Origin: JBOFSQ01 sp051651625
GTDB taxonomy: Bacteria > Planctomycetota > Planctomycetia > Pirellulales > Thermoguttaceae
Length of the DNA: 41,065 bases
Reading direction: 5' to 3'
Assembly (NCBI GenBank): GCA_051651625.1
Contig: JBOFSQ010000062.1
Location: 1-41,065 of the forward strand
Positions within the stretch are counted from its first letter, which is position 1, and the number at the start of each line of letters is the position of its first letter. A program made the translations under genes and the position numbers. This document shows positions 33,709 through 40,972 of this stretch, one piece after another. Under the pieces are notes generated by a model. The model saw nothing but the letters and a program-made list of their open reading frames with translations. It searched no databases and was not told the DNA's origin.

Positions 33709-34187
33709 GATTGTGCATCCTCCGGTGTTCGCATCCAAAGTGTGAGCGTGTTTCCGTCGGCGTTGTCGTATTCGACGCAGTCAACGAGTTGGCGTATCAT
33801 CGCAATACCGAGGCCGCCCAAACGGCGTTCCATCAGCGGCACTGATACGTTTGCACCGCCAGTCGCTTCGAGCGGGTTGAACGGCGTACCCGAATCGTGA
33901 ATCCGAACGCCAATCATCGACGGTACCGAGTTGGTCATGATCTCAATCACGACGACCGCAGCGGCGTCGGCTTCGGCGCACTCGTCGTAGGCATACGAGA
34001 CGATGTTCGTGAACGCCTCATCGACCGCCATCGCCAGCATCGCCCACCGCGCAGCGGGAAGTCCGGCCACTCTTGTCGCTGTCTCAACAAACGCTAGAAC
34101 GCGCGAAACCTCGCCACGCCGAGCAGGAAACTCCAACTGGTGCGGTGCGGTTTGCACGCCTTCCCATTGACAGAATCGTTCATTCAC
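33705..34187 (-). CDS. RsbW/SpoIIAB-type anti-sigma factor kinase
   Basis: A 160-residue single-domain GHKL ATPase starting at GTG 34187, with GGAAG six bases upstream. The N box is DEAFTNIV (56-63), the G1 box HDSGTPFNP (98-105) and the G2 box GGLGIAM (124-130). A His-kinase phospho-acceptor domain is absent. Proteins of this type bind a sigma factor and phosphorylate a Ser in a STAS antagonist. A STAS gene starts 62 bases away in the opposite direction (34250), so the two form a probable partner-switching pair. No sigma factor or PP2C phosphatase is in the window. Its stop is shared with the GTG of the next gene. Confidence 0.9.
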   Translation of the reverse strand: MNERFCQWEGVQTAPHQLEFPARRGEVSRVLAFVETATRVAGLPAARWAMLAMAVDEAFTNIVSYAYDECAEADAAAVVVIEIMTNSVPSMIGVRIHDSGTPFNPLEATGGANVSVPLMERRLGGLGIAMIRQLVDCVEYDNADGNTLTLWMRTPEDAQS

Positions 34188-34249
34188 GCGATACTTCCGC
34201 CTGCTCGTTGACTACGTTCCTTCGATTTGTTCAAGAGGAGATCACCACC

Positions 34250-34561
34250 ATGTTACTCACGTTTGAAGAAGACAAAAACACCTTCCGCTGCCGATTCGCT
34301 GGCGAACTGAACAGCGACCGTTGCTCCGAAATCGAGAGCGAACTCGCTACAGCAATCACTCGCTCAATCACCGCAGAACCGTCTCGCCGTCTCGTCTTCG
34401 ATCTGTCGGGAGTGCCTTATATCTCGTCGGCCTTTCTGCGTCTGTGCCTGTTCTACTGCAAAAAACTGGGGACCGAAAAGTTCGCCATCGAAGGTGCGTC
34501 CAGCGACCTCAAAAAAGTTTTTGAAATCGCGGGGTTCACCGAATTGATGAAAGTTTCGTAG
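34250..34561 (+). CDS. STAS-domain anti-sigma factor antagonist
   Basis: 103 residues from ATG 34250, with AGAGGAG nine bases upstream. The single STAS domain shows FRCRFAGELNSDRC (12-25), the central strand RLVFDLSGVPYISSAFLRLC (47-66) and a C-terminal GTEKFAIEGASSDLKKVFEI. S59/S60 in YISSAFLR are at the place of the Ser phosphorylated in SpoIIAA/RsbV (usually SSAGLR), with Phe-Leu replacing Gly-Leu. It is divergent from the RsbW-like gene and probably releases a sigma factor by competing for that kinase. Convergent with the toxin-antitoxin genes. Confidence 0.88.
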   Translation: MLLTFEEDKNTFRCRFAGELNSDRCSEIESELATAITRSITAEPSRRLVFDLSGVPYISSAFLRLCLFYCKKLGTEKFAIEGASSDLKKVFEIAGFTELMKVS

Positions 34562-34607
34562 GCTCGTTACGAGTCGATTCACGCTGGGCCATGTGGAGAC
34601 GCCATCG

Positions 34608-34877
34608 TCATTTGTCTCCATAGTGGCCTCTGCACTGCGATACTTCAACCGCAGTGCCTTCATCGACAAGACGATAGACCAATCGGTTTTTTTCGTCAAT
34701 GCGGCGTGACCACCAGCCAGATAAATTGCCACGCAACGCCTCTGGCTTTCCGATGCCTTCATAGCCATTACGTTCAATATCAGCAAGCAGTTTGTTGATC
34801 TGCTTCAGCGTCTTCTTATCGACGGTTTGCCAATGGAGATAATCGCTCCACCCTGTTGCCGTAAAGTTTATTTTCAT
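34608..34877 (-). CDS. yoeB: YoeB/Txe-family mRNA interferase toxin
   Basis: The 89-residue protein matches YoeB along its length: WSDYLHWQTVDKKTLKQINK, DIERNGYEGIGKPEALRGNL, SGWWSRRIDEKNRLVYRL. Catalytic positions are present (E46, R65, H85-Y86 at the C-terminus). YoeB binds the ribosome A site and cleaves mRNA. The ATG overlaps the stop of the antitoxin gene (ATGA), the normal antitoxin-first order. The toxin looks intact. It is convergent with the STAS gene, 46 bases apart. Confidence 0.93.
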   Translation of the reverse strand: MKINFTATGWSDYLHWQTVDKKTLKQINKLLADIERNGYEGIGKPEALRGNLSGWWSRRIDEKNRLVYRLVDEGTAVEVSQCRGHYGDK

Positions 34878-35152
34878 TCTTCCATCGCCCGCAATTCGTC
34901 AAGGGTTTTTGTGACGAACTTTCCCTCATTGACTTCCTGAATGGACTTCCGCAAAACCGCCATATTCGTTTCGCTGTAAAATGGGTCAGCCGCAACGGAA
35001 AGCTCGAAAGGAATTCGCCCTTCTCGCAGAGATTGACGCACAAAAATACTAAACGCCGATGCCGTGGTCAATCCTAGCTCGTTGAAAAACACGTCGGCCT
35101 TCTCTTTCAATTCCCTGTCAATCCGTATACTCAAACTGGTTGTTTCAGCCAT
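34874..35152 (-). CDS. RelB/DinJ-family antitoxin
   Basis: 92 residues with a strong AAGGAGG before the ATG. The N-terminal ribbon-helix-helix (TTSLSIRIDRELKEKADVFF, then ELGLTTASAFSIFVRQ) is the DinJ/RelB DNA-binding dimer that represses its own operon. The C-terminal half (REGRIPFELSVAADPFYSET, then NEGKFVTKTLDELRAMEE) should wrap the toxin. YoeB is usually paired with a Phd/YefM-type antitoxin, so this is a mixed pairing. It lies 33 bases after yjbQ and may be read from its own promoter and from the hisC-yjbQ transcript. Confidence 0.9.
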   Translation of the reverse strand: MAETTSLSIRIDRELKEKADVFFNELGLTTASAFSIFVRQSLREGRIPFELSVAADPFYSETNMAVLRKSIQEVNEGKFVTKTLDELRAMEE

Positions 35153-35185
35153 TGATAACCTCCTTCTTGCTGGTGCGCGCGGGTC

Positions 35186-35602
35186 TCACTCTCCAATGAT
35201 CTTGACCAAAACCCGTTTGTCGCGGCGACCGTCGAATTCGCCGTAGAAAACTTGCTCCCAGCGTCCGAGATCGAGTCGTCCGCCCGTGATGGCGATGACG
35301 ACTTCGCGTCCCATTATTTGGCGTTTGTGGTGGGCGTCGCCGTTGTCTTCGCCCGTTTGATTGTGTGAATAACGCGACGGATCGTGCGGCGCGAGTTGCT
35401 CCAACCACCGCTTGTAGTCGCTGTGCAAACCCGACTCGTCATCGTTAATGAAAACCGACGACGTGATGTGCATCGAGTTGCAGAGCATAAGCCCCTCTCT
35501 GACACCACTCGCCTCCAAAATCCTCGCAAGTTTTGGAGTGATGTTAACGAAGTCCATCCGCGCCGGGACGTTGAGCGTGAGATATTCGGTGTGGCTTTTC
35601 AT
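35186..35602 (-). CDS. yjbQ: YjbQ/UPF0047 family protein
   Basis: 138 residues, the full length of the UPF0047 beta-barrel family. The family signature is clear: LCNSMHITSSVFINDDESGL, HSDYKRWLEQLAP, then YSHNQTGEDNGDAHHKRQIM, ITGGRLDLGRWEQVFYGEFD, and RDKRVLVKIIGE at the end. The conserved His and Asp residues likely bind a metal. Some members have weak thiamine-phosphate synthase activity, but the true role is unsettled. Its ATG overlaps the hisC stop (ATGA), so it is translated with hisC. Confidence 0.92.
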   Translation of the reverse strand: MKSHTEYLTLNVPARMDFVNITPKLARILEASGVREGLMLCNSMHITSSVFINDDESGLHSDYKRWLEQLAPHDPSRYSHNQTGEDNGDAHHKRQIMGREVVIAITGGRLDLGRWEQVFYGEFDGRRDKRVLVKIIGE

Positions 35603-36705
35603 TGTTTTTGCGTTGTCAAGTATTGTTCAACAAGTTCGATGCAGCGGTCGGTTTGTTCGTCGGTACCGACGCTGATTCGCAGTCCGTCGCCCCACTGCGG
35701 ATAGTCCATGTACCGAACGAGAATCCCGTGACTCTTGAGGTGTTCGTAGATCGGGCGAACTGGAATCGAGTCGTGCGTGTTCCAAGTGAAGTTGGCAAAC
35801 GACTTCACAACGCGAAAACCGAGTTGCTGCATCGACGTCTCCATTCGTTCGCGTGTTGCAACGATTTTTTGAGTCGTCGCGGTGAGCCATTCTTGGTCAA
35901 GAATCGCCGCCGTCGCCGCCGCTATCGAGATCGCGTCGCAGTTGTAGGAGTCTTTGACCTTGTTCATCTGCGAAATCAGTTCGGGATGCGCGATGCAATA
36001 TCCGAACCGAAGTCCCGCCAGTGCGTATGACTTACTCAAAGTTCGCGTCACGATTACTTTGGGCGACGTTGCAACGAGATCGGCACACGAAATTCCAGCG
36101 AAGTCGGCATACGCCTCGTCGATGACGATTGGGCACGGCAGACGTTCGACGACTCGCGTGATCTGTTCTTTTGGAACGACGGTTCCCGAAGGCGAGTTTG
36201 GATTCGGCAGAAACGTGAGTTGGAGTCGGTTCTCGCGTTTGGCTGTTTTGGGATCGACGAGTCCGACTTCGGGCGTCCGCGAAAACGCCGACGGGAGCGA
36301 CCAATCGTCGTTGAACCGTACTTCTTCGGCGAACGCTCCTTGCAACTCCGCAAGCGTCTTGTAGAGGACGTAACTCGGATACGGCAGACGCAACAACTCT
36401 CCCGACGCGACGAAGGTACGAGTCAGGATCGTCAGCAGGTCGTCGCTTCCGTTTCCGCAAAGAATTGTATTTTCGGGGACATTGTGCAGCGCGGCGGCGG
36501 CGGCGCGAAACTCCGATGCGAACGGGTCGGGATAACGCGACAACCGCGCATCAGCCGACCGTCGAATCGCCTCAAACACCGCCTCACTAGGCGGGTACGG
36601 ATTTTCGTTGGTGTTGAGTTTGATCACCTGCTCGCCCGCCTTGGGCTGTTCCCCAGAGGCGTACCCGCGAATCGCGGCAATGTCCGAACGGACATACGAT
36701 TTCAT
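35599..36705 (-). CDS. hisC: Histidinol-phosphate aminotransferase
   Basis: A fold-type I PLP aminotransferase of 368 residues catalysing the seventh step of histidine synthesis. Visible landmarks are KLNTNENPYPPS (29-40), GNGSDDLL (84-91) for PLP phosphate binding, PNPNSPSG (167-174), DEAYADF (196-202), the PLP lysine K225 in RTLSKSYALAGLRFGY, and the C-terminal GDGLRISVGT with the substrate-binding Arg. Specificity for histidinol phosphate over aromatic amino acids is assigned on family pattern only. Other his genes are not in the window. The ribosome-binding site is weak. It is the first gene of hisC-yjbQ, with a palindromic element upstream. Confidence 0.92.
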   Translation of the reverse strand: MKSYVRSDIAAIRGYASGEQPKAGEQVIKLNTNENPYPPSEAVFEAIRRSADARLSRYPDPFASEFRAAAAALHNVPENTILCGNGSDDLLTILTRTFVASGELLRLPYPSYVLYKTLAELQGAFAEEVRFNDDWSLPSAFSRTPEVGLVDPKTAKRENRLQLTFLPNPNSPSGTVVPKEQITRVVERLPCPIVIDEAYADFAGISCADLVATSPKVIVTRTLSKSYALAGLRFGYCIAHPELISQMNKVKDSYNCDAISIAAATAAILDQEWLTATTQKIVATRERMETSMQQLGFRVVKSFANFTWNTHDSIPVRPIYEHLKSHGILVRYMDYPQWGDGLRISVGTDEQTDRCIELVEQYLTTQKQ

Positions 36706-36736
36706 AGACTGTTAGCGGTTGAAGTGGCTGCGTGTA

Positions 36737-36894
36737 ATAGAAGCCGGAAAGGAGGCGGTACTCCGCCGTATTGACGGACAGAACAACCATCGCCGACACG
36801 ATTGCACTCGTTCGGCATTGGCGGAAACAGCGGAACGACACCAACTCGCGGCCCTCCGTCAATACGGCGAGTACGCCTTCTTTCCGGCTTCTAT
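36737..36894. repeat. Inverted-repeat element between hisC and the receiver gene
   Basis: Arms of about 40 bases (36737-36778 and 36855-36894) begin and end with ATAGAAGCCGGAAAG and its complement, and carry CCGTATTGACGGA. A shorter inner stem GCCGACACGA/TCGTTCGGC lies in the loop. It occupies most of the gap upstream of hisC. Confidence 0.8.
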
Positions 36895-36924
36895 TTGTAC
36901 CGCCGAAACATCCATGCCCATTCA

Positions 36925-37284
36925 TCAGCAACCGTGTTTTTCGAGTTTTTCACGGAGCGTGTCGGCGGTGAATGGTTTGACCAAGTAGTCGGAGACGCCA
37001 GCTTGAATCGCTTCAAGCACGCGGCTCTTTTCCGCTTCGGTCGTCACCATGATGACGGGGATGTTGGTGTCTTGCGTGCGGATTGCTTTGAGGACTTCCA
37101 GCCCGGTCATTCCCGGCATGTTCCAGTCGGTTAGCACGAGGTCAAAAAGCCCCGGTTTGAAGATTGCGACCGCTTCTTGACCGTCGGCGGCCTCGGTGAT
37201 CTCCGTCACTCCAACGGCTTGGAGCGAACGCAGAATAATTTTTCGCATCGTACTAGAATCGTCGGCGACCAATACTCGTGTCAT
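36925..37284 (-). CDS. CheY-like single-domain response regulator
   Basis: 119 residues, one receiver domain and no output domain, with GAGGAAAG before the ATG. All phosphotransfer positions are present: D8 and D9 (VADDSSTMRK), the phospho-accepting D53 (LTDWNMPG), T81 (MVTTEAEK) and K103 (LVKPF). The Trp-Asn after D53 and the MTTEAEK-like region are as in chemotaxis CheY proteins that act on the flagellar motor. No histidine kinase or other che gene is nearby, so the partner is unknown. Confidence 0.92.
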   Translation of the reverse strand: MTRVLVADDSSTMRKIILRSLQAVGVTEITEAADGQEAVAIFKPGLFDLVLTDWNMPGMTGLEVLKAIRTQDTNIPVIMVTTEAEKSRVLEAIQAGVSDYLVKPFTADTLREKLEKHGC

Positions 37285-37347
37285 GGAAACTTTCCTCGCA
37301 AAAACGGTGTGTGGAACGTGGAACTATTTTGAAACTCCGCAAGCGTG

Positions 37348-37665
37348 TCACGCCTTTTCGGGCTGCAACACTTGCGACAATTCGGACTTCAGTTGACTCT
37401 CGATCATCCCCTTGACCATCATCGCCGCAAACGGCAATTCGACATCAATGGTGACATCACTTGCCCGCGACAAGCAACGACCGTCAACGGCGAAACCGAG
37501 AGCTTTGAAGTGAAACTCTAGCGTGTGTGGGTCGGGCCACGTCTCGCGGAGGTCGCGCACGTCGTAGAGATGTTTCTCCTTGACCTGCGTCAACTTTTCA
37601 TTGAGACGACGAGTCGCCTCGTCTTGACCAAGCGTATGCGGAACCGTAACGGTCATTTGCGGCAT
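37348..37665 (-). CDS. Polyhydroxyalkanoic acid system (PHA_gran_rgn) family protein
   Basis: 105 residues from ATG 37665; the open frame continues to 37740 without a ribosome-binding site. The pattern MPQMTVTVPHTLGQDEATRR, then TWPDPHTLEFHFKALGFAVD and ASDVTIDVELPFAAMM, matches the small family named for association with polyhydroxyalkanoate granule genes. No PHA synthase is present here and many members occur without one, so the name is not evidence of PHA storage. The fold resembles a START-like or SRPBCC beta-sheet. It is divergent from RNase Y, 246 bases away. Confidence 0.75.
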   Translation of the reverse strand: MPQMTVTVPHTLGQDEATRRLNEKLTQVKEKHLYDVRDLRETWPDPHTLEFHFKALGFAVDGRCLSRASDVTIDVELPFAAMMVKGMIESQLKSELSQVLQPEKA

Positions 37666-37911
37666 AAACAATCTCACTTTCGTGAAAACATTGAACAGTC
37701 TCGAAGTCGCATGCTGCGCGGAATCGCGCCGCGGCGTCAACGAGAAACGGCGGGATTATACATTAACTCGCCCCAGCAAGAAGGAGGGCAGAGTGAGGCC
37801 CGTTACGAGTTCACAATCTTCCCGTGGTAGGTCTTGTATGGACTCGGTGTCTTTGTAAAATGGCAGCCGCAGTCGTGCTGGCAGTTTTTATCTGGACGAA
37901 AGAAATATACG

Positions 37912-39471
37912 ATGGACCAAACAACGAGCCTCTATGTTTTCGTTGGTGCTTTTTTCGGCGCACTTGTGGGTATCGTTGCGGTTCGCTGGCTCGATGCGAT
38001 CCGCAAACGCGACGCCGCAACACAAGTCGCCGAAATTCTCCGCCGCGCCGAACTCGATGCCGAAACAACGCGGCGTCAAGGCGAACTCGATGCAAAAGAC
38101 AACGCAATGCGACTCCGCGAAAAGGTTGAGAATGAGGTCAACCAGAAACGCGGCGAGATTCACGCCCAGCAGCGACAAATCGACAAGGCAAACGATGCCC
38201 TCGAAAAACGTGCAGACGACCTCGGAAAACGTGAAAAGCTGGTCGAGAACACGCAGCGAAAACTTGCCGAGCGACTCGAAGACACTTCACGCCGCAGCGA
38301 AGAACTCCAAAAGATACTCGATAAACACCGTCACACTCTCCACGAGATTTCCGGCCTCAACAAAGAAGAGGCAACAACACGTCTGCTGGCAATTCTCGAA
38401 CAACAGATGCAGCAAGAAATGGGATCGGCTATCGTAAAATACGAGAAGCAGCTTGCTGAACAGTGCGAAACGAAGGCGCGTGAAGTCGTGCTCACAGCGA
38501 TACAGCGTTTCGCGGCGGCACACACGGCAGAGACTACAACCAGCACAATCGACATCCCCAGCGACGAGATGAAGGGACGCATCATCGGACGCGAAGGACG
38601 CAATATCCGCGCTTTTGAAAAGGCGACCGGCGTTGACATTATTATCGACGACACTCCGGGCGTTGTGATCGTCAGCAGTTTTGATCCCGTGCGGCGTGAA
38701 GTGGCGAAGCGGGCACTTCTTCGTCTGATTGCGGACGGACGAATTCACCCCGCACGCATTGAAGAACTTGTCGGCGAGACATCGGGCGAAGTCGAACAAA
38801 TTATGCAGCAAGCGGGGAAGGCTGCCGCGCAAGAAGTTGGCGTCTTCGGGCTAGACGAACGCAGTATTGCTCTTCTGGGACGTTTGCATTTTCGCACCAG
38901 CTACAGTCAAAACGTCTTGCGGCACTCGATTGAAGTTGCGTTCCTTTCTGGCATCATCGCAGCCGAGATGGACCTCGACGAAAAACTTGCCAAGCGTGCG
39001 GGGCTGCTCCACGACCTTGGCAAGGCGGTCGATCACGAAGTCGAAGGCGGTCACCCGCAGATTGGTGCTGATCTTTTGAAACGTTACGGTGAGTCGGCGG
39101 AAGTGATTCACGCCGCAGCGGGACACCACGACATGGTTCGCGTTGATCATCCATACACTATGATCGTCTCTGCTGCCGATGCGTGTAGTGCGTCGCGGCC
39201 CGGCGCGCGGCGTGAAACGCTCGAACACTACGTCAAACGAATGACCGACCTCGAAGCGATAGCGACGGAGTTTGCTGGTGTCGAACAGGCCTACGCCGTT
39301 CAAGCGGGGCGTGAGATGCGAGTCCTTGTCAGTGCGCAGCAAGTCACGGACGAATCTGCCGCAAAAATCTGCCGCGACATTGTAAAGTCGCTCACCGAAC
39401 GGCTCCAGTTTCCGGGCGAGATCAAAGTCACCGTCATCCGCGAGTCACGGTTCACAGACGTGGCGAGGTAA
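37912..39471 (+). CDS. rny: Ribonuclease Y
   Basis: A membrane-anchored endoribonuclease that initiates mRNA decay. From ATG 37912 it has 519 residues, the usual length. An N-terminal membrane helix (about 7-27, LYVFVGAFFGALVGIVAVRW) is followed by a long charged coiled coil (about 30-190), a KH domain with GRIIGREGRNIRAF (222-235), and an HD domain with RHSIEVA and the metal-binding H367-D368 (GLLHDLGKAVDHE). The ending (PGEIKVTVIRESRFTDVAR, in place of the usual YPGQIKVTVIRE..A.EYAK) is conserved. Ribosome binding is weak. The stop lies inside a GCGTTCACGG repeat motif, and a strong hairpin follows at 39513-39581. Confidence 0.95.
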   Translation: MDQTTSLYVFVGAFFGALVGIVAVRWLDAIRKRDAATQVAEILRRAELDAETTRRQGELDAKDNAMRLREKVENEVNQKRGEIHAQQRQIDKANDALEKRADDLGKREKLVENTQRKLAERLEDTSRRSEELQKILDKHRHTLHEISGLNKEEATTRLLAILEQQMQQEMGSAIVKYEKQLAEQCETKAREVVLTAIQRFAAAHTAETTTSTIDIPSDEMKGRIIGREGRNIRAFEKATGVDIIIDDTPGVVIVSSFDPVRREVAKRALLRLIADGRIHPARIEELVGETSGEVEQIMQQAGKAAAQEVGVFGLDERSIALLGRLHFRTSYSQNVLRHSIEVAFLSGIIAAEMDLDEKLAKRAGLLHDLGKAVDHEVEGGHPQIGADLLKRYGESAEVIHAAAGHHDMVRVDHPYTMIVSAADACSASRPGARRETLEHYVKRMTDLEAIATEFAGVEQAYAVQAGREMRVLVSAQQVTDESAAKICRDIVKSLTERLQFPGEIKVTVIRESRFTDVAR

Positions 39472-39512
39472 GCGTTCACGGGATTTGGCCGTGTTGCCGT
39501 GTTACGGTTCAG

Positions 39513-39581
39513 GGCACTCGCTTACGCTTCGTGTTCTTATTAACGGCAACGCATTAAGAACACGAAGCGTAAGCGAGTGCC
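39513..39581. terminator. 27-bp perfect hairpin built from two GAAGCGTAAGCGAGTG repeats
   Basis: Bases 39513-39539 and 39555-39581 are exact reverse complements, with a 15-base loop. No T-run follows. It lies 41 bases after the RNase Y stop and between convergent genes, so it may end or protect both transcripts; it is also a repeat-family member. Confidence 0.65.
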
Positions 39582-39622
39582 AGAAGCAGAGCAAACGTAG
39601 CGTCCACGAATAGCCGCCAGAT

Positions 39623-39670
39623 GGATTCCCGCCTACGCGGGAATGACGAAACGTTGGCGTGAACGGTTAA
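39623..39670. repeat. ATTCCC palindrome plus CGTGAACGGTTA motif
   Basis: GATTCCCGCCTACGCGGGAA, then TGACGAAACG, then GCGTGAACGGTTA. The last TTA is the stop codon (read on the minus strand) of the sugar kinase gene. Confidence 0.75.
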
Positions 39671-40629
39671 TCGCGTTGCTTCAAAAACTCTTCCAGTTCT
39701 TTGCGGGTGAACGTCTTTTCTGTTGTCGATACGCCGCGTACTGCGCTTGCACCTTGCGCGGCTCCCCAGCGGACGGCTTCGGTGTCGTCGTGGCCATCGA
39801 GAATTGCGGCGATGAGTCCGGCGGCGAAAGCGTCACCGCTCCCCGCGCCGCTCACAAACTCGACCGGAAATATCGGCATCTCAAAACGGTGATCGCGACT
39901 CTTGTACAGCGTTCCTCGTTCGCCTTGTGTGATGACAACTCGCTTGCATCCCGCGTTCAAAAAAACGTCGGCCTGCGCGTCGGGCGTGTCAAACCCCGTT
40001 AGTATTTGTGCTTCGTGATCGTTCGGCAAAAAAATATCGGTCACTGGAAGATACGACGCAACCACCGGCCAAACCGGACGTTTGCCGTAGAGAACAACAT
40101 CGAGAATCGTCGTCCATCCCGCACGGTGCGCTTCGGCGAAGAGCGAAACCGACTCGTCGTTTTCAAGCGATGCGAGCATTAGAAGTCCGCCGAGAAAGAA
40201 AACTTTTGGCGACTCGATATTCGGCGAATGAATGATGTGGCGAAGTTCGTCGCTGAAGACAAACTTGTCGTTCGCGCCGGTCGTGCAGACAAATCTCCGG
40301 TCTTCGCGGGCGACGTTGATGTGCATCGCCGTCCCCGGACAAGAATTGTTTGTACGCTGAACGAGCGACGTATCGACGTGCGGAACATCGACCGCGTGGA
40401 GAATGAAGTCGCTGAGCGGGTCGTCGCCGACACATCCTGCAAGTCCCACCGGCACCTCCAGTTTCGACAAGTTAATCGCAACGTTCGCAGCGTTCCCGCC
40501 AAGACTCAACTCGATCCGCTCCGTCTCAACAAGCTCGCCCGCCTGCGGAACGTGGTCTATCGGCATGCACGCCACGTCGGCGAAAAGAATACCGGTGCTG
40601 ATGCAACGAGAAGAGTAATCCTGTTTCAC
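39667..40629 (-). CDS. PfkB-family carbohydrate kinase
   Basis: 320 residues starting at GTG 40629, with GAGGTG five bases upstream. Ribokinase-like fold: N-terminal sugar-binding LSLGGNAANVAINLSKL, GCVGDDPLSDFI, lid residues, DIFLPNDHEAQILTG (N..E motif), ITQGERGTLY, and the anion-hole/catalytic signature GAGSGDAFAAGL, whose Asp is the base. It phosphorylates a sugar or nucleoside with ATP in the cytoplasm; the exact substrate cannot be read. The stop codon is provided by a repeat motif (CGTGAACGGTTA), so the last residues may be recent. Repeats lie upstream. Confidence 0.9.
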   Translation of the reverse strand: MKQDYSSRCISTGILFADVACMPIDHVPQAGELVETERIELSLGGNAANVAINLSKLEVPVGLAGCVGDDPLSDFILHAVDVPHVDTSLVQRTNNSCPGTAMHINVAREDRRFVCTTGANDKFVFSDELRHIIHSPNIESPKVFFLGGLLMLASLENDESVSLFAEAHRAGWTTILDVVLYGKRPVWPVVASYLPVTDIFLPNDHEAQILTGFDTPDAQADVFLNAGCKRVVITQGERGTLYKSRDHRFEMPIFPVEFVSGAGSGDAFAAGLIAAILDGHDDTEAVRWGAAQGASAVRGVSTTEKTFTRKELEEFLKQRD

Positions 40630-40675
40630 AATTCACCTCGTAGAAAAGTTTGTATCTGTTTGCGGTTTATTTCGT

Positions 40676-40698
40676 CATTCCCGCGAAGGCGGGAATCC
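40676..40698. repeat. ATTCCCGCGAAGGCGGGAAT palindrome
   Basis: Clean copy of the short palindrome also found near 14055, 16007, 16095 and 39623; it lies upstream of the sugar kinase gene. Confidence 0.75.
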
Positions 40699-40744
40699 AA
40701 ATCGGGGATGTTGTTAAAGCGTTTGCACACGTTCGCATCGAATC

Positions 40745-40972
40745 CGTAGCCCCAACGGGGCAACAAGAACTTAGCCGTGGGTGAGCGGTATTCCGCGAAC
40801 CCACGGTACGCAGCCATAACAGAATCCGTAGCCCCAACGGGGCGTAAGAATTGAGCCGCTCACAAATGTTCTTTCGCCCCGTTGGGGCTTTCTGGATTTT
40901 TGGGACTTCGTACCGTGGGTTCGCTTCGCTCACCCACGGCTAAGCTCTTGCAGCCCCGTTGGGACGTGTGGG
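40745..40972. repeat. Composite palindromic element, copy B (~225 bp)
   Basis: Same order of parts as copy A at 28728-28955: a GCCCCAACGGGGC palindrome, CTTAGCCGTGGGTGAGCG, a second palindrome, ACAAATGTTCTTTCGCCCCG, then CGCTCACCCACGGCTAAG. Its right end supplies the stop codon of the integrase fragment at the window edge. Confidence 0.8.

Noticed and set aside
36769..37134. Plus-strand open frames opposite the CheY-like gene and over the inverted repeat.
   Set aside because: The CheY-like frame has every phosphotransfer residue. The plus-strand frames run through palindromic repeat sequence and have no family pattern.
37834..37911. A 26-residue extension of RNase Y.
   Set aside because: RNase Y begins with its membrane helix directly after a few residues, as from ATG 37912. 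The extension has no conserved pattern.
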